Positions 32,101-41,910 of a DNA stretch of 64,000 bases are shown in pieces. The DNA comes from Nannocystis punicea (GTDB lineage: Bacteria; Myxococcota_A; Polyangia; Nannocystales; Nannocystaceae), in the NCBI RefSeq assembly GCF_026965555.1, contig NZ_CP114040.1:7531001-7595000 (forward strand), written 5' to 3'. The notes under the pieces were generated by a model, which searched no databases, was not told the DNA's origin, and saw nothing but the letters and a program-made list of their open reading frames with translations. How positions within the stretch are numbered: position 1 is the first letter of the stretch; the number at the start of each line of letters is the position of its first letter. A program made the translations under genes and the position numbers.

Positions 32101-34963
32101 CCTTGAGCGGCGGCAGGTCGCAGCGGACGTCGTCGCCCTCGGCCGCGATCGCCAGCTCGCAGGTCTTGATCCGCTCGGTCTTGTCGACGGTCCCGTCGAA
32201 CACCATGCGCCCGCCCTCGGCGCGCTCCTGCACCTCCGACCATGTCCTTTCGACCAGGACCTTCGCGCCAGCCACGGCCACCCGCTGGCCGGCGATGCCG
32301 ACCGCGCGGATCGGGACGCCGACGCGATCGCCGGCGCGGCGGTAGCCGGGGGGCAGCGCCAGCGCCAGGTAGAAGTCGGCCGGGTGGACCTGGACCTGCG
32401 TCTCGGCGCCGATCGCCTGGTTGCTGGCGTCGCGGACCTCGGCGCTGATCGAGCAGCTGTGCGGGTACAAGGGCGAGCCGAGGTCGAGCGGGACCGCGGC
32501 CTCGAGGAAGCCCGGCTTGGCCGCCGGATCGGGCGACGTGCCGGTGCGCGGTCCGGCCGGCGCGCGGACGTTGTAGGGGATCGGCGTGCCGACCGCCCAG
32601 CTCGAATCGAGCCCGGGCGGGCGCCAGCGGTGCGGGCTGCAGCTGGCTCGATGCGTCATGTGCACGATCGGCACCGCCCCGCCGAAGTAGTAGTTGGCGG
32701 CCACGCGCAGGCCGGCCTTGTCGCCGGCCAGCACGTCCGGCGCGGCGACGCTGGCCGTGACCTGGAACTCGGGCACCCGGTAGTCCTCGACCTTGACGGT
32801 CGCCCGCGCCTCGGCGCCGAGAACCGTCGCGGTCAGGTGGTACGAGCCCAGCGCGGCCTCGGCCGGCAGCTCGAGCTCGGCCCAGTACTTGCCCTCGGAG
32901 GTGGTCTTGACCGTGCGGGTCGCCACCTCGCCGCCGCGCGGGTCGGTGAGGACGAACTTCGCCTCTGTCTTTTGGGCCAGGTGCTTCAGGCCGCTCTTGC
33001 GGTGCGGCGTCTCGATCGCGGCCCAGGCGACCACCTTGACCTTCTCGCCCGGGCGGTAGGCCCCGCGGTCGGGGACGATGCGGGCGATCACCCGCTCGTG
33101 CGGCGCGAGGTCGGCCTTCAAGCTCTCGGCGGCGGGCACCTCGCCGGCGGCGATGGCAGTGCGGTCGCCGGCGGCCGGATCGACGATCACCAGCCGCTGC
33201 GCCTGCGAGCCCTCGCCGGCCTTGACGACACCTTTGGCCATGTACTCCGAGACAGGTGGCAGCGCGAGCAGGCCGTTCGCGTCGGTCGTGCCGAGCGCGC
33301 GCGTCGTCAGCTTTTCGTCGACCGTCACCAGCCGCGCCACCGCGGCCCCGGCCACCGGCGTGCTGTCGGACAGGCGCAGCACCTGGACCACCGCGCGGGT
33401 CGGCGAGTCGATCACCACCGGCCCGAGGTCGGTCACGCGGTACAGCCCGCGCACCGCGTCGGGCCGCCCGCGGTGCGCGTTGGCCGTGAGCTCTCCGGGC
33501 GACACCTCGACCAGCACCGCCCCGCGCTTGCCGCCGACGAGCTCGCCGACGTCGAGCGCGATCGAGGCCCAGCCGCCTGCCCCCTTCGGCTCGAGCGCGA
33601 TCGTCCGCTCGGTCGCGTCGGCGGGCACCGGCAGGCCCTGCCACGCCTGCCGCGCCAGCTCGAGCTCGTCGACCACCGCCGCGCGCACCCGCACCGATTT
33701 GAGGAAGCGCGCCTCGATCCCGACGGTCTGCTTGCGCCCCGGCAGCAGCGTGCCGTGCTCGCTCGACAGCGACAGCTCGGGCCGGCGCTCGAACACCACC
33801 GAGCGCTTGAACCCGCCGGGGAGCGTCTGGCCGTAGATGTCCCGCAGGCCAGGTGCGATCGAGACCGTGTACGTGGTGCCGGGCACGAACTGCCCGAGGA
33901 TCTCGATGTCGGTCCCGCCCGACTCGCCGTACGCGTCCGAGACCTCGATGTTCAACGACTTCGGCCGCGGGCTGATCGAGACCTGCTTCGCCTGGGCCTC
34001 GCGCACCGGGTTGCGCAGGCCGATGTGGATCGGCTCGAGCCCGCAGCGGGTCGCCTCGCCGCACGGCAGCGAGACCACCGCCTGCGGGCTGTATGTCTCG
34101 AAGGACATCTCCCACGGCGTGTCGAGCGGCAGCTTGCCGCGGCGGCCGACCAGGCCCGGTGTGACGGCCAGCACCACCTCGCTGTCGCCCGGCCACAGGC
34201 CCTGCGCGCGCACCGTGTAGTGGCGCCCGCGATCGTTGCGGCCGTCGTAGCCGTAGTATTCGGCCTCCTCACGCTCCGCGGCGGTGGATTCGCGGATCTG
34301 CAGCTGCACCGGCGCCGGCTTCGCATCTTCTCGAGCGAGCGGCCGTGCGGTCGCCGTGAGGTGCGCGCGGACCTCGGCGAGCGTCGTCGGGTGATCGAAG
34401 CTGACGACGAACGGCGTGTCACGGCGCGTGGCCGGCAAATCCCGCTGGTAGCGGTGGAGCGGCTCGGCCCCGACCGCCTGCGGCCTGGGCGTCTCGAACG
34501 TCCACTCGACCCCCTGGGCCAGCCGCTGACCGTCGAGTCCGACCAGGCCGGGGGCGAGGCGCGCGGTGTAGGTCGTGGCGTCCTGCAGCTCGTCGTCCGG
34601 GTAGAACACCAGCAGGTCGGGGGTCTGGAACGCCGCCGTGCCCGGGATCGGCGGGTCGAAGGAGAGGAAGCGGGAGACGTCGGCGATCGGCTCGCTGCCG
34701 AGCGCGACCACCGGTTGGTTGAAGCGCACCTTGATCGCGGCGCCGCCCGCGGTCCTTCCCTGCGGCGAGTAGTCGGCGACGGCGAGGGGTGCGCCCGCGG
34801 GGACCTGCGGCGGCGCACCCGGACGATCGACGAGGGCCGCGGGATCGAAGGCCGCGAGCATGTCCGCGTCGGGCAGCGAGGGCTCGGGATCCGCCGGGCC
34901 GGAGTTCTTGCACGCGAGCAGCGCGGCGACGAGGGCGGCGGACGACGAGATGCGCGGGGTCAT
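29132..34963 (-). CDS. bacterial alpha-2-macroglobulin lipoprotein
   Basis: 1943 residues, longer than YfhM (~1650). The ATG at 34963 gives a signal peptide with lipobox ALLAC. An N-terminal Ig-like/CARDB-like region leads into MG domains (for example KVKVVAWAAIETP) and the A2M region around residues 1200-1400 with a Gly/His/Tyr-rich loop (GYGHGYGYG). The thioester motif GCVEQ is at about 1461-1465, followed by helical TED repeats (YPLGLREDPQVF, TGGFAYWPGG). It should trap attacking proteases in the envelope by covalent thioester reaction. The usual partner, penicillin-binding protein 1C, is not next to it. Several two-unit 14 bp-step arrays are translated inside it. Confidence 0.92.
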   Translation of the reverse strand: MTPRISSSAALVAALLACKNSGPADPEPSLPDADMLAAFDPAALVDRPGAPPQVPAGAPLAVADYSPQGRTAGGAAIKVRFNQPVVALGSEPIADVSRFLSFDPPIPGTAAFQTPDLLVFYPDDELQDATTYTARLAPGLVGLDGQRLAQGVEWTFETPRPQAVGAEPLHRYQRDLPATRRDTPFVVSFDHPTTLAEVRAHLTATARPLAREDAKPAPVQLQIRESTAAEREEAEYYGYDGRNDRGRHYTVRAQGLWPGDSEVVLAVTPGLVGRRGKLPLDTPWEMSFETYSPQAVVSLPCGEATRCGLEPIHIGLRNPVREAQAKQVSISPRPKSLNIEVSDAYGESGGTDIEILGQFVPGTTYTVSIAPGLRDIYGQTLPGGFKRSVVFERRPELSLSSEHGTLLPGRKQTVGIEARFLKSVRVRAAVVDELELARQAWQGLPVPADATERTIALEPKGAGGWASIALDVGELVGGKRGAVLVEVSPGELTANAHRGRPDAVRGLYRVTDLGPVVIDSPTRAVVQVLRLSDSTPVAGAAVARLVTVDEKLTTRALGTTDANGLLALPPVSEYMAKGVVKAGEGSQAQRLVIVDPAAGDRTAIAAGEVPAAESLKADLAPHERVIARIVPDRGAYRPGEKVKVVAWAAIETPHRKSGLKHLAQKTEAKFVLTDPRGGEVATRTVKTTSEGKYWAELELPAEAALGSYHLTATVLGAEARATVKVEDYRVPEFQVTASVAAPDVLAGDKAGLRVAANYYFGGAVPIVHMTHRASCSPHRWRPPGLDSSWAVGTPIPYNVRAPAGPRTGTSPDPAAKPGFLEAAVPLDLGSPLYPHSCSISAEVRDASNQAIGAETQVQVHPADFYLALALPPGYRRAGDRVGVPIRAVGIAGQRVAVAGAKVLVERTWSEVQERAEGGRMVFDGTVDKTERIKTCELAIAAEGDDVRCDLPPLKEGHYQLRVEVRTADRRDVATEGHFWVSGAPRPKWTPTPQPKTLSIEASAQQVTPGETVDVAVHAPWKGGRGVLVLDRKGLREFQPFAFDGADVGTASFRFTADDSWTPQVHLRAFVVAPIDPKRRPERPEVQNTRATVTQAAEHRRLQVRVEAPAKAGPGDKIELAAFVRDAAGEPVAGRVALWAVDEAVLALTGYELPDLLPSFLPGGDAGTSSYDDYRAVLWPYTPVRDDPWLSGLWGYGHGYGYGAGGSSHGGAVMGGSVAGIPAARERFETTPVFLADLAAGADGVARTKAQLPENLTTFRIFALASARLADQSAPGRFGHGDARTTVTTPFIVRAAAPRQLRPGDAAEVAAIVQNFTAVDGRARVELVLHDDAGTKGQDLVAMSEKTAEVEVPAGGQVRIPFTIRADAAGEAKLELRAALRAGAGDAGRDAIKLALPVAPERTLTEKVAMYGSLADDRAIAIPVVMPGAVRPDVGGVSVSASSSLLGGLEDAADALLTYPYGCVEQTASRLLPVVSLLALHSTYPLGLREDPQVFVKAGVERILSMQTGTGGFAYWPGGTDVHPYASGYATWVLGLAARAGHPVPARALERALADLESRLPPVDQLQRWRGELERHALALHVLAEADHHHREHVDALFVRRADLPAYARAFLLMAMHRGDPQRPEVATLTQELLADLEELPATAHVIEREDWSGGQYFHSDGRSDAIILSALLRVRPEHAVIEKLARGLLERRIGGAWRNTQENAYALVAITDYARVREAEPPDFVGRAWVGTKPVFEASFLGRDLKGQEATAKMPDILKPASADKPVTTAAPLTVVLQRQGQGRMYYRLGAEWASAEPNPPARAHGLEIGRELRLADGALRGRPIAIGDAVAIDLTLSARTRIRYVAIEVPLPAGLEAVQQNVGKGQAAARLSGSRGWWASFEELRSDRVVVFADDLPPGTHHHTVFLRATGRGEFSLPPAHAEAMYMPEVWGRSEGARVTVR
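30923..30984. repeat. 14 bp-step palindromic array, 5 units
   Basis: GGCTGT 30923, ACATGG 30937, TCCTGT 30951, ACCTGC 30965 and GCAGCA 30979. It is read in frame inside the alpha-2-macroglobulin gene. Confidence 0.7.
32240..32259. repeat. 14 bp-step palindromic array, 2 units
   Basis: CCATGT 32240 and CCAGGA 32254, inside the alpha-2-macroglobulin gene. Confidence 0.5.
33238..33257. repeat. 14 bp-step palindromic array, 2 units
   Basis: CCATGT 33238 and ACAGGT 33252, inside the alpha-2-macroglobulin gene. Confidence 0.5.
34091..34110. repeat. 14 bp-step palindromic array, 2 units
   Basis: GTATGT 34091 and ACATCT 34105, inside the alpha-2-macroglobulin gene. Confidence 0.5.
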
Positions 34964-35021
34964 ACGAGGCCGCCCTGAGACGGCTCGAATCGGCGAATGT
35001 TCCCGGACGCGCGGACCCGCG

Positions 35022-35055
35022 ACACGCACCTTCGGACATGTCGAAAAGGACAGTT
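35022..35055. repeat. 14 bp-step palindromic array, 3 units
   Basis: ACACGC 35022, ACATGT 35036 and ACAGTT 35050, in the divergent region between the alpha-2-macroglobulin and the repeat-protein gene. Confidence 0.6.
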
Positions 35056-35213
35056 GATTCGGCCGTCCGCGAGCCGGCGAACCCGCCGCCGGGCGGCCAC
35101 ACCGCTGCACTTGCGGCTGGGTCAACATCGCACACGCTGCGAGTCGACCCGCGAGGGGCGAGACCATCGGCCTGTCCGGCCGCGCCCCCTCGCTATGCGC
35201 AGGAGTAAAAGCG

Positions 35214-35621
35214 ATGTCGAGCAATCGAGGTAAGGGCCGCGGCGACGCCCGCGGATTCGCAGGTATGGACCCGGACAGGCAGCGCGTGATCGCCAGCCGC
35301 GGCGGCGAGACCGTCAGCCAGGACCGGCAGCACATGGCGACCATCGGCCGGCGAGGCGGAGCCGCGGTCAGTCAGAACCGCGAGTACATGGCGATGATCG
35401 GCCGCCGCGGCGGCGAGGCCGTCAGCCAGAACCGCGAGCACATGGCGATGATCGGCCGTCGCGGCGGCGAGACCGTCAGCCAGGACCGCGAGCACATGGC
35501 CGAGATCGGCCGCGAGGGCGGGCACCACTCGCACGGCAACGGCAGCCCGACCCATAGCGTACGCGAGCACGAGGACGAGCCGCACGAGCCGGAGGCGCAG
35601 GACAGCGGATCTGGCCTTTAG
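35214..35621 (+). CDS. KGG/GsiB-like stress repeat protein (RGG variant)
   Basis: 135 residues with AGGAG upstream of the ATG. It is built from about four to five repeats of ~22 residues in the pattern (M/R)IGRRGGEAVSQNREHMA, followed by a His/Glu-rich tail. This matches the stress-induced KGG/GsiB repeat family, where each unit has Gly-Gly after a basic residue; here most units read RGG. Such proteins are hydrophilic, probably disordered, and linked to desiccation or general stress. The repeats are nearly identical at DNA level too, so copy number may vary between strains. Confidence 0.85.
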   Translation: MSSNRGKGRGDARGFAGMDPDRQRVIASRGGETVSQDRQHMATIGRRGGAAVSQNREYMAMIGRRGGEAVSQNREHMAMIGRRGGETVSQDREHMAEIGREGGHHSHGNGSPTHSVREHEDEPHEPEAQDSGSGL

Positions 35622-35682
35622 GCCATATCACTGCGACGAGGCCGCGATCGCGGCCGCGAAAGCGCACATGTTAAGTGAAAGC

Positions 35683-35712
35683 TTGACACGCGCGCGCCGC
35701 TTCGGGCTTCAT
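35683..35712 (+). promoter_or_regulatory. possible sigma-70-type promoter for the porin gene
   Basis: A clear TTGACA (35683-35688) stands out in very GC-rich DNA; a weak GCTTCA is 17 bp later. The downstream ATG is at 35726. The -10 match is poor. Confidence 0.3.
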
Positions 35713-35725
35713 TCCGGCAGCCCGC

Positions 35726-37033
35726 ATGCGTCCCCTCGCTCTGCTCCGGTACGCCGCCGCGCTACTCGTGCTCGTCACCGGCGGGCGGGCGTGGGCCAAC
35801 CCGCCGGCGCCGGTGCTGCCGAAGCCGAGCGGGCCGCCGCCGCCGCCGCCCGCGTGGATGCCCGCGGGCGAGGCCGGGCGTCAGGCCGAGGTGCCGGTCG
35901 GCAAGGCGCTGTGGCGACCCGGCAAGGGCATCGAGCTGGCCACCGAGGATCGCCGCTTCACCATCAACTTCAACATGTGGGCCCAGCTGCTGGCCACTGT
36001 CCGGCGCGAGGCCATCCCCGCCGCCGGCATGGAGCCCTGGTCGAGCAGCCTCGAGTTCAGGCGTGCGCGCCTGATCCTCTCCGGCAACATCTTCAGCCCG
36101 TACGTCGGCTACTACGTGCACCTGATGTTCGCGCCGAAGGACCTCGGGTTCAAGGACGGCACGCCGCGGCGCCCGCCGATCTTCCAGTGGTACACGACGT
36201 GGACCCGCTACCGCCACGCCAACGTCCAGGCCGGCTTCTTCTTCGTGCCGTACGCGCGCCAGCGCATGGCGCCGCTGGCCAAGCTGCAGATGGTCGACAA
36301 CTCGTCGGCCAGCTACGAGTTCACGCTCGACCAGGACATCGGCGTGCAGGTGAGCTCGCCCGACGTCGCCGGCCTCGGCAAGCTGCGCTACTTCGCCGGC
36401 GTCTTCATGGGCGAGGGCTACGACTACTACAAGGCCAGTGACTTCGGCCTGACGTACATGGCCCGCGTCGACTACCTGCCCTTCGGCATGTTCGACGACT
36501 ACAGCGAGGCCGACTTCGAGCGCAAGGCCACCCCGCGCCTCGCCATCGGCGCCGCTTACGCCTTCAGCGACCGCGACCACCGCACCCGCGCCATCAGCGG
36601 CACCGCCTTCGCCGACGGCGGCACCATGCGCAGCAACAACGTGACCGTCGACGCCATGTTCAAGATCGCCGGCATGTCGCTGCTGCTCGACTTCTACTGG
36701 CGGCAGGGCTGGCGCCTGCCGGGTGACGCAAAGGACATGTTCGGAGAGCCAGTCGCCGTCGAGGCCGCCCGCAACGGCGTCGGCTGGACGGCGCAGATGG
36801 GCCTCTTCATCCCGCGCACCCGCCTCGAGCTCACCGCCCGCTCGTCCGGCGTGCGCCCGTCGCGGCGCACCGAGACCAGCCTGGGTCGCCTCGACGAGTA
36901 CGGCGCCGGCCTCAACTATTACTTCTACCGCCACTCGCTCAAGCTGCAGTTCGACTACTTCCGCCAGTACGGCCCGGGCCTGCCCGCCGGCGTCGCCGAC
37001 CAGATGCGGCTGCAGCTGCAGGCCGGCTTCTAG
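35726..37033 (+). CDS. outer membrane porin of the OprO/OprP (phosphate-selective) type
   Basis: 435 residues. The signal peptide ends near AWA|NP, followed by a Pro-rich linker. Alternating beta-strand pattern with many aromatic residues, an N-terminal strand FTINFNMWAQLLATV, FRRARLILSGNIF with an R-x-R-x-x-x-x-G motif, and FKDGTPR fit the OprO/P porin family. The last residue is Phe, as expected for BamA-folded barrels. No long coiled coil precedes the barrel, unlike in OprP itself. No phosphate-transport genes are near, so the substrate is open. A two-unit 14 bp-step array (36735-36754) is translated as KDMFGEPV in a loop. Confidence 0.85.
   Translation: MRPLALLRYAAALLVLVTGGRAWANPPAPVLPKPSGPPPPPPAWMPAGEAGRQAEVPVGKALWRPGKGIELATEDRRFTINFNMWAQLLATVRREAIPAAGMEPWSSSLEFRRARLILSGNIFSPYVGYYVHLMFAPKDLGFKDGTPRRPPIFQWYTTWTRYRHANVQAGFFFVPYARQRMAPLAKLQMVDNSSASYEFTLDQDIGVQVSSPDVAGLGKLRYFAGVFMGEGYDYYKASDFGLTYMARVDYLPFGMFDDYSEADFERKATPRLAIGAAYAFSDRDHRTRAISGTAFADGGTMRSNNVTVDAMFKIAGMSLLLDFYWRQGWRLPGDAKDMFGEPVAVEAARNGVGWTAQMGLFIPRTRLELTARSSGVRPSRRTETSLGRLDEYGAGLNYYFYRHSLKLQFDYFRQYGPGLPAGVADQMRLQLQAGF
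36735..36754. repeat. 14 bp-step palindromic array, 2 units
   Basis: ACATGT 36735 and CCAGTC 36749, inside the porin gene, probably in an extracellular loop. Confidence 0.5.
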
Positions 37034-37281
37034 CGCGACCGCGGCGTCTCGAGCGATCCGCCACGCCAGGCCGCGTCACTCGCCGGAGGAGCGAGATGCT
37101 TCCTCGCCTCGCCGCTCCGGCCCGACGGCTCGCCACCGCAGGACCCCGCGAGACGCCCCGGTCGCGGCGCGAGCGAGCGGCCGTCCGCTCGTCCCGTTCG
37201 CCGCCGGCGGCAGGCCTCGCAGCCACGGGCGCGATCGGGCGGCCGCGGGCGGCGAGCCGGACATGGTATCGTGCCGCGGCC

Positions 37282-38139
37282 ATGAGGTCCGTCCCGCTCG
37301 CGCTGTTCGTCTCGTTCCTCGTCGGCTGCGGCGGCGAAGCCCCGCCTCCTGCCCCGGCCCCGGCCCCCGCCCCCGCGCCGGCCCCCGCCCCCGCGCCCGA
37401 ACCTCCCCCGCCGCCGACCGGCCGCGCGTTGCTGGTCGCCAGCGAATTCGGCCTCTCGCCGCTCGCCTGCTTCCTCGACGCGAGCAAACAATTCGCCGGC
37501 GGCGCCGACTGCCTCGATCTCGCCCCCGTCGGCGCCGAGGTGTGGTTGATGAGCGGCGCGGCCGCGAAGGTCGTGGGCCGCGCAGTCGCTGCCTGTCCCG
37601 GGGTCACCACACCCGAGCCCACGCTCGTGATCGACGCCCCAGGCGAGGCCCTTCGCGGCGACGCCGTCGTCCCGGCGGGCCTCAAGGACGCGCTGATCTA
37701 CGTCACGCCGACCCCGCCGCCCGAGGTCGACCGCGACGCGCCCAAGGAGCTGCGGGCGCGGATCGCCGAGGCCATCGGCGCCGCTGCACCTGGCCTCAAG
37801 GCCATCAAGCCGCGCATCGATCAGCGCGCCAGCCTCGACCTCGACGGCGACGGCGTCCCCGACGAGGTCGTCGCCGCGGTCGTCCCCGATCCCAAGGACG
37901 CCGAGGCCGATTTCCGCTTCAGCGGCCTGTTCCTCGTCCCGCCCGCCGGCGCCCCGGTGCTGCTGCGCTCGCGCGCCGACACCCGCGAGCGCTACGCCCT
38001 GCTCGGCGCCCTCGACCTCGACGGCGACGGCCCGCGCGAGCTCTACCTCAACACCTACGGCGACGACGCCTTCTCGCTGTCGCTCGAGGCTCGCGGCCCC
38101 GACGGCCTCCAGACCCTCGGCCGCTGGGCCTGCGGCTGA
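37282..38139 (+). CDS. lipoprotein with Pro/Ala spacer
   Basis: 285 residues. The signal peptide has lipobox FLVGC. A Pro-Ala repeat tract (about residues 25-45) works as a rigid spacer to a globular part. That part includes a Cys pair, a DLDGDGVPDE calcium-binding-like loop (FG-GAP or dockerin-like) at about residue 195, and a second DLDGDGPRE. The double calcium-like loops suggest an extracellular calcium-stabilised fold. No specific family recognised. It is followed by a four-unit 14 bp-step array. Confidence 0.75.
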   Translation: MRSVPLALFVSFLVGCGGEAPPPAPAPAPAPAPAPAPAPEPPPPPTGRALLVASEFGLSPLACFLDASKQFAGGADCLDLAPVGAEVWLMSGAAAKVVGRAVAACPGVTTPEPTLVIDAPGEALRGDAVVPAGLKDALIYVTPTPPPEVDRDAPKELRARIAEAIGAAAPGLKAIKPRIDQRASLDLDGDGVPDEVVAAVVPDPKDAEADFRFSGLFLVPPAGAPVLLRSRADTRERYALLGALDLDGDGPRELYLNTYGDDAFSLSLEARGPDGLQTLGRWACG

Positions 38140-38148
38140 GCCCTCCTC

Positions 38149-38196
38149 CCTTGTCCTCGAGGACATGTCCTTCCGGAAATGTCCTCTTGAACATGT
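38149..38196. repeat. 14 bp-step palindromic array, 4 units
   Basis: CCTTGT 38149, ACATGT 38163, AAATGT 38177 and ACATGT 38191, just after the stop of the lipoprotein gene. Confidence 0.8.
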
Positions 38197-38234
38197 CACT
38201 TCCACCACCTTCGAACCGCCCGCGCCGAGGAGCC

Positions 38235-40064
38235 ATGACCGACGACCCGAAGCCCCTGTCCCTCGCGCTCGCGCCCGCCGAGGTCGTCGTCACCTACCGC
38301 GAGGGCGGCGTCCTCGAGCTGCGCTCGCCGCAGCCGCTGCGGCCGTACCCGGCGACGCTGGCGGCCGCGCTGCGCCGCTGGGCCGACGAGGCGCCCGAGC
38401 GGGTGCTGTTCGGCGAGCGCCGCGACGGGCAGCTGTTCGAGCTGACCTACGGCGAGGCGTGGGCGAAGATCCGCCGGCTCGGCGCGGCCCTGCTGGCGCG
38501 CGGGCTCACGGCCGCGCGCCCGCTGCTGCTGCTGTCCGACAACAGCGTCGACAACGCCCTGCTGCAGCTGGCGGCCATGTACGTCGGCGTGCCGGCGGTC
38601 CCCGTCTCGCCGGCCTACAGCCTGGTCTCGCAGGACCTCGAGAACCTGCGCCACATCGCCGCCCAGGTCGAGCCCGGCCTGGTGTTCGCCACCGACGGCG
38701 CCCGCTTCGCCCGCGCGCTCACGGCCGTCGGCGCCCCGGCGGTGGTCGGCCGCGACCCGGGCTCCGCCCACGCTGTCCTTTCCGACCTGCTCTCCGAGAC
38801 ATGCTCCTTGGAGCACGCCGACGCCGCCCACGCCGCCACCGGCCCGGACACCGTGGCGAAGATCCTGTTCACCTCGGGCTCGACCAGCCGGCCCAAGGGC
38901 GTGATCAACACCCAGCGGATGCTGTGCTCGAACCAGCAGGCGATCGCCCAGTGCTGGCCGTTCCTGCGCGCGCACCCGCCGGTGCTGGTCGACTGGCTGC
39001 CGTGGCACCACACCTTCGGCGGCAACCACAACTTCAACATGGCGCTCTACCACGGCGGCTCGCTCTACGTCGACGAGGGCAAGCCGGCGCCCGGCCTCAT
39101 CGAGCGCACCGTCGACAACCTGCGCGCGGTCCCGCCGACCCTCTACTTCAACGTCCCGCGCGGCTTCGAGGTGCTGCTGCCCTACCTCGAGCGCGACGAG
39201 GACCTGCGCGAGCGGTTCTTCTCGCGCCTCGACGTCATCTTCTACGCCGGCGCCGCCCTGCCGCCCAACCTGTGGGCCCGCCTGGCCGCGGTGGCCGACA
39301 AGGCCGGCGCGGCGGGGCGCGTGCTCATGACCTCGGCGTGGGGCTCGACCGAGACGTCGCCGCTCGTCACCAGCGTGCACTACCCGATCGACCACGCCGG
39401 CGTCATCGGCCTGCCCGCGCCCGGCTGCGAGCTCAAGCTGGTCCCGCGCGAGGGCAAGCTCGAGCTGCGGGTGCGCGGGCCCAACGTCACGCCCGGCTAC
39501 CACCGCGAGCCCCGGCTGACCGCCGACGCCTTCGACGACGAGGGCTACTACTGCATCGGCGACGCCGGCCGCCTCGCCGACCCCGCCGACCCGCGCAAGG
39601 GCGTGGTCTTCGATGGCCGCGTCGCCGAGGACTTCAAGCTCACCAGCGGCACATGGGTCAGCGCCGGCGCCCTGCGGGTCGCCTTCATCGCCGCCGCCGC
39701 GCCGCTCGTGCAGGACGTCGTCGTCGCCGGCGAGGGCCGGGCCGCCGCCGGCGCGCTGGTGTTCCTGAACCCGGACGGCTGCCGCGCCATCGCCCCGGAT
39801 GTCCCTGCGGACAGGTACGCCGCCGACCCGCGGATCCGGGCCCACCTGGCCGCCGCGCTGGCCGCCCACAACGCCGCCAACCCCGGCAGTAGCAGCCGCA
39901 AGCTCGCCGCCGCCGTCGTCCTCGCCGAGCCGCCCGCGATCGACGCCGGCGAGATCACCGACAAGGGTTATATCAATCAGCGCGCGGTCCTCCGCCGCCG
40001 CGCCGCCGACGTCGCCCGCCTCTACGCCAGCCCCCCGGACCCGGCCCGCATCGACCCGGCCTGA
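38235..40064 (+). CDS. AMP-forming acyl-CoA synthetase (feruloyl-CoA synthase-like)
   Basis: 609 residues. The ANL superfamily motifs are present: FTSGSTSRPKGV (P-loop-like A3, about 212-223), SAWGSTETSPL (A5), YYCIGDAGRL with the A7 Asp, and the ITDKGYINQ A10 lysine near residue 579. The leader RSPQPLRPYP and the WADEAPERVLF segment resemble feruloyl-CoA synthases (FerA), which activate aromatic or fatty carboxylates as CoA thioesters. No enoyl-CoA hydratase-lyase partner is adjacent, so the substrate stays open. ATG at 38235 with GAGG upstream. Two 14 bp-step arrays (38771-38818, 39797-39816) are translated inside it. Confidence 0.9.
   Translation: MTDDPKPLSLALAPAEVVVTYREGGVLELRSPQPLRPYPATLAAALRRWADEAPERVLFGERRDGQLFELTYGEAWAKIRRLGAALLARGLTAARPLLLLSDNSVDNALLQLAAMYVGVPAVPVSPAYSLVSQDLENLRHIAAQVEPGLVFATDGARFARALTAVGAPAVVGRDPGSAHAVLSDLLSETCSLEHADAAHAATGPDTVAKILFTSGSTSRPKGVINTQRMLCSNQQAIAQCWPFLRAHPPVLVDWLPWHHTFGGNHNFNMALYHGGSLYVDEGKPAPGLIERTVDNLRAVPPTLYFNVPRGFEVLLPYLERDEDLRERFFSRLDVIFYAGAALPPNLWARLAAVADKAGAAGRVLMTSAWGSTETSPLVTSVHYPIDHAGVIGLPAPGCELKLVPREGKLELRVRGPNVTPGYHREPRLTADAFDDEGYYCIGDAGRLADPADPRKGVVFDGRVAEDFKLTSGTWVSAGALRVAFIAAAAPLVQDVVVAGEGRAAAGALVFLNPDGCRAIAPDVPADRYAADPRIRAHLAAALAAHNAANPGSSSRKLAAAVVLAEPPAIDAGEITDKGYINQRAVLRRRAADVARLYASPPDPARIDPA
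38771..38818. repeat. 14 bp-step palindromic array, 4 units
   Basis: CGCTGT 38771, ACCTGC 38785, ACATGC 38799 and GCACGC 38813. It is translated as a loop just before the A3 motif of the ligase. Confidence 0.7.
39797..39816. repeat. 14 bp-step palindromic array, 2 units
   Basis: GGATGT 39797 and ACAGGT 39811, inside the ligase gene near its C-terminal subdomain. Confidence 0.6.
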
Positions 40065-40066
40065 GC

Positions 40067-40100
40067 GACTGTCCTTGAAGACATGCCCTCGGGGCCAGCC
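40067..40100. repeat. 14 bp-step palindromic array, 3 units
   Basis: GACTGT 40067, ACATGC 40081 and CCAGCC 40095, beginning 3 bp after the ligase stop. Confidence 0.7.
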
Positions 40101-40407
40101 TGGAAACATCGCGACCCAGAGTGCTGCCCCCAGGGACAGATAGCGACCTCGGCGGCTCCGCGAAAAAGGCGCGGATCGGGCTCACTCGCGAGCGACGCGC
40201 GAGGCGGCCGGCGCGGCGAGGACGAACGAGGCAGCGCGGATGGCGGGTCGCCGCACGTCTGCCGCGACCCCGGGAATTTCGAGCGGCGCCCCGCCACGCC
40301 GGCCGCATCGCTCGCCAGCCCGTCGGCTGCTCGAAATGCTCCCGCCGCGGCACTAGCCGGTCTGCGCGGCCGCATGGTACCTTGCGCGCCGGAGTCACCG
40401 TTCCGCA
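40101..40407. other. intergenic region, no gene seen
   Basis: Between the ligase and the FHA activator. It contains isolated GGGACAG-type half sites but no recognisable gene or clear promoter. Confidence 0.5.
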
Positions 40408-41760
<1,353 letters not shown>

Positions 41761-41873
41761 CGTCGGCGCGCGATCTCGCCGCGCTCCGCGCCGGAGCCGC
41801 GTGAGGCCGATCCTCCGCGGCGACGGCCTCGACGTCGCCGCGGCCTCGCGCGCGGCGATTCACGCGCGATTGC

Positions 41874-41902
41874 TTGACAGGCGGAGGGGGTCCGCACCAC
41901 GC
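41874..41902 (+). promoter_or_regulatory. possible -35 element for ppa
   Basis: TTGACA at 41874-41879 stands out in GC-rich DNA, 32 bp before the ppa ATG. The -10 position (about 41897) is poor. Confidence 0.3.
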
Positions 41903-41910
41903 TCCGCGCG

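Noticed and set aside
29198..34978. 1926-codon open frame antisense to the alpha-2-macroglobulin gene
   Set aside because: No recognisable domains; exists only because high-GC genes keep the opposite frame open.
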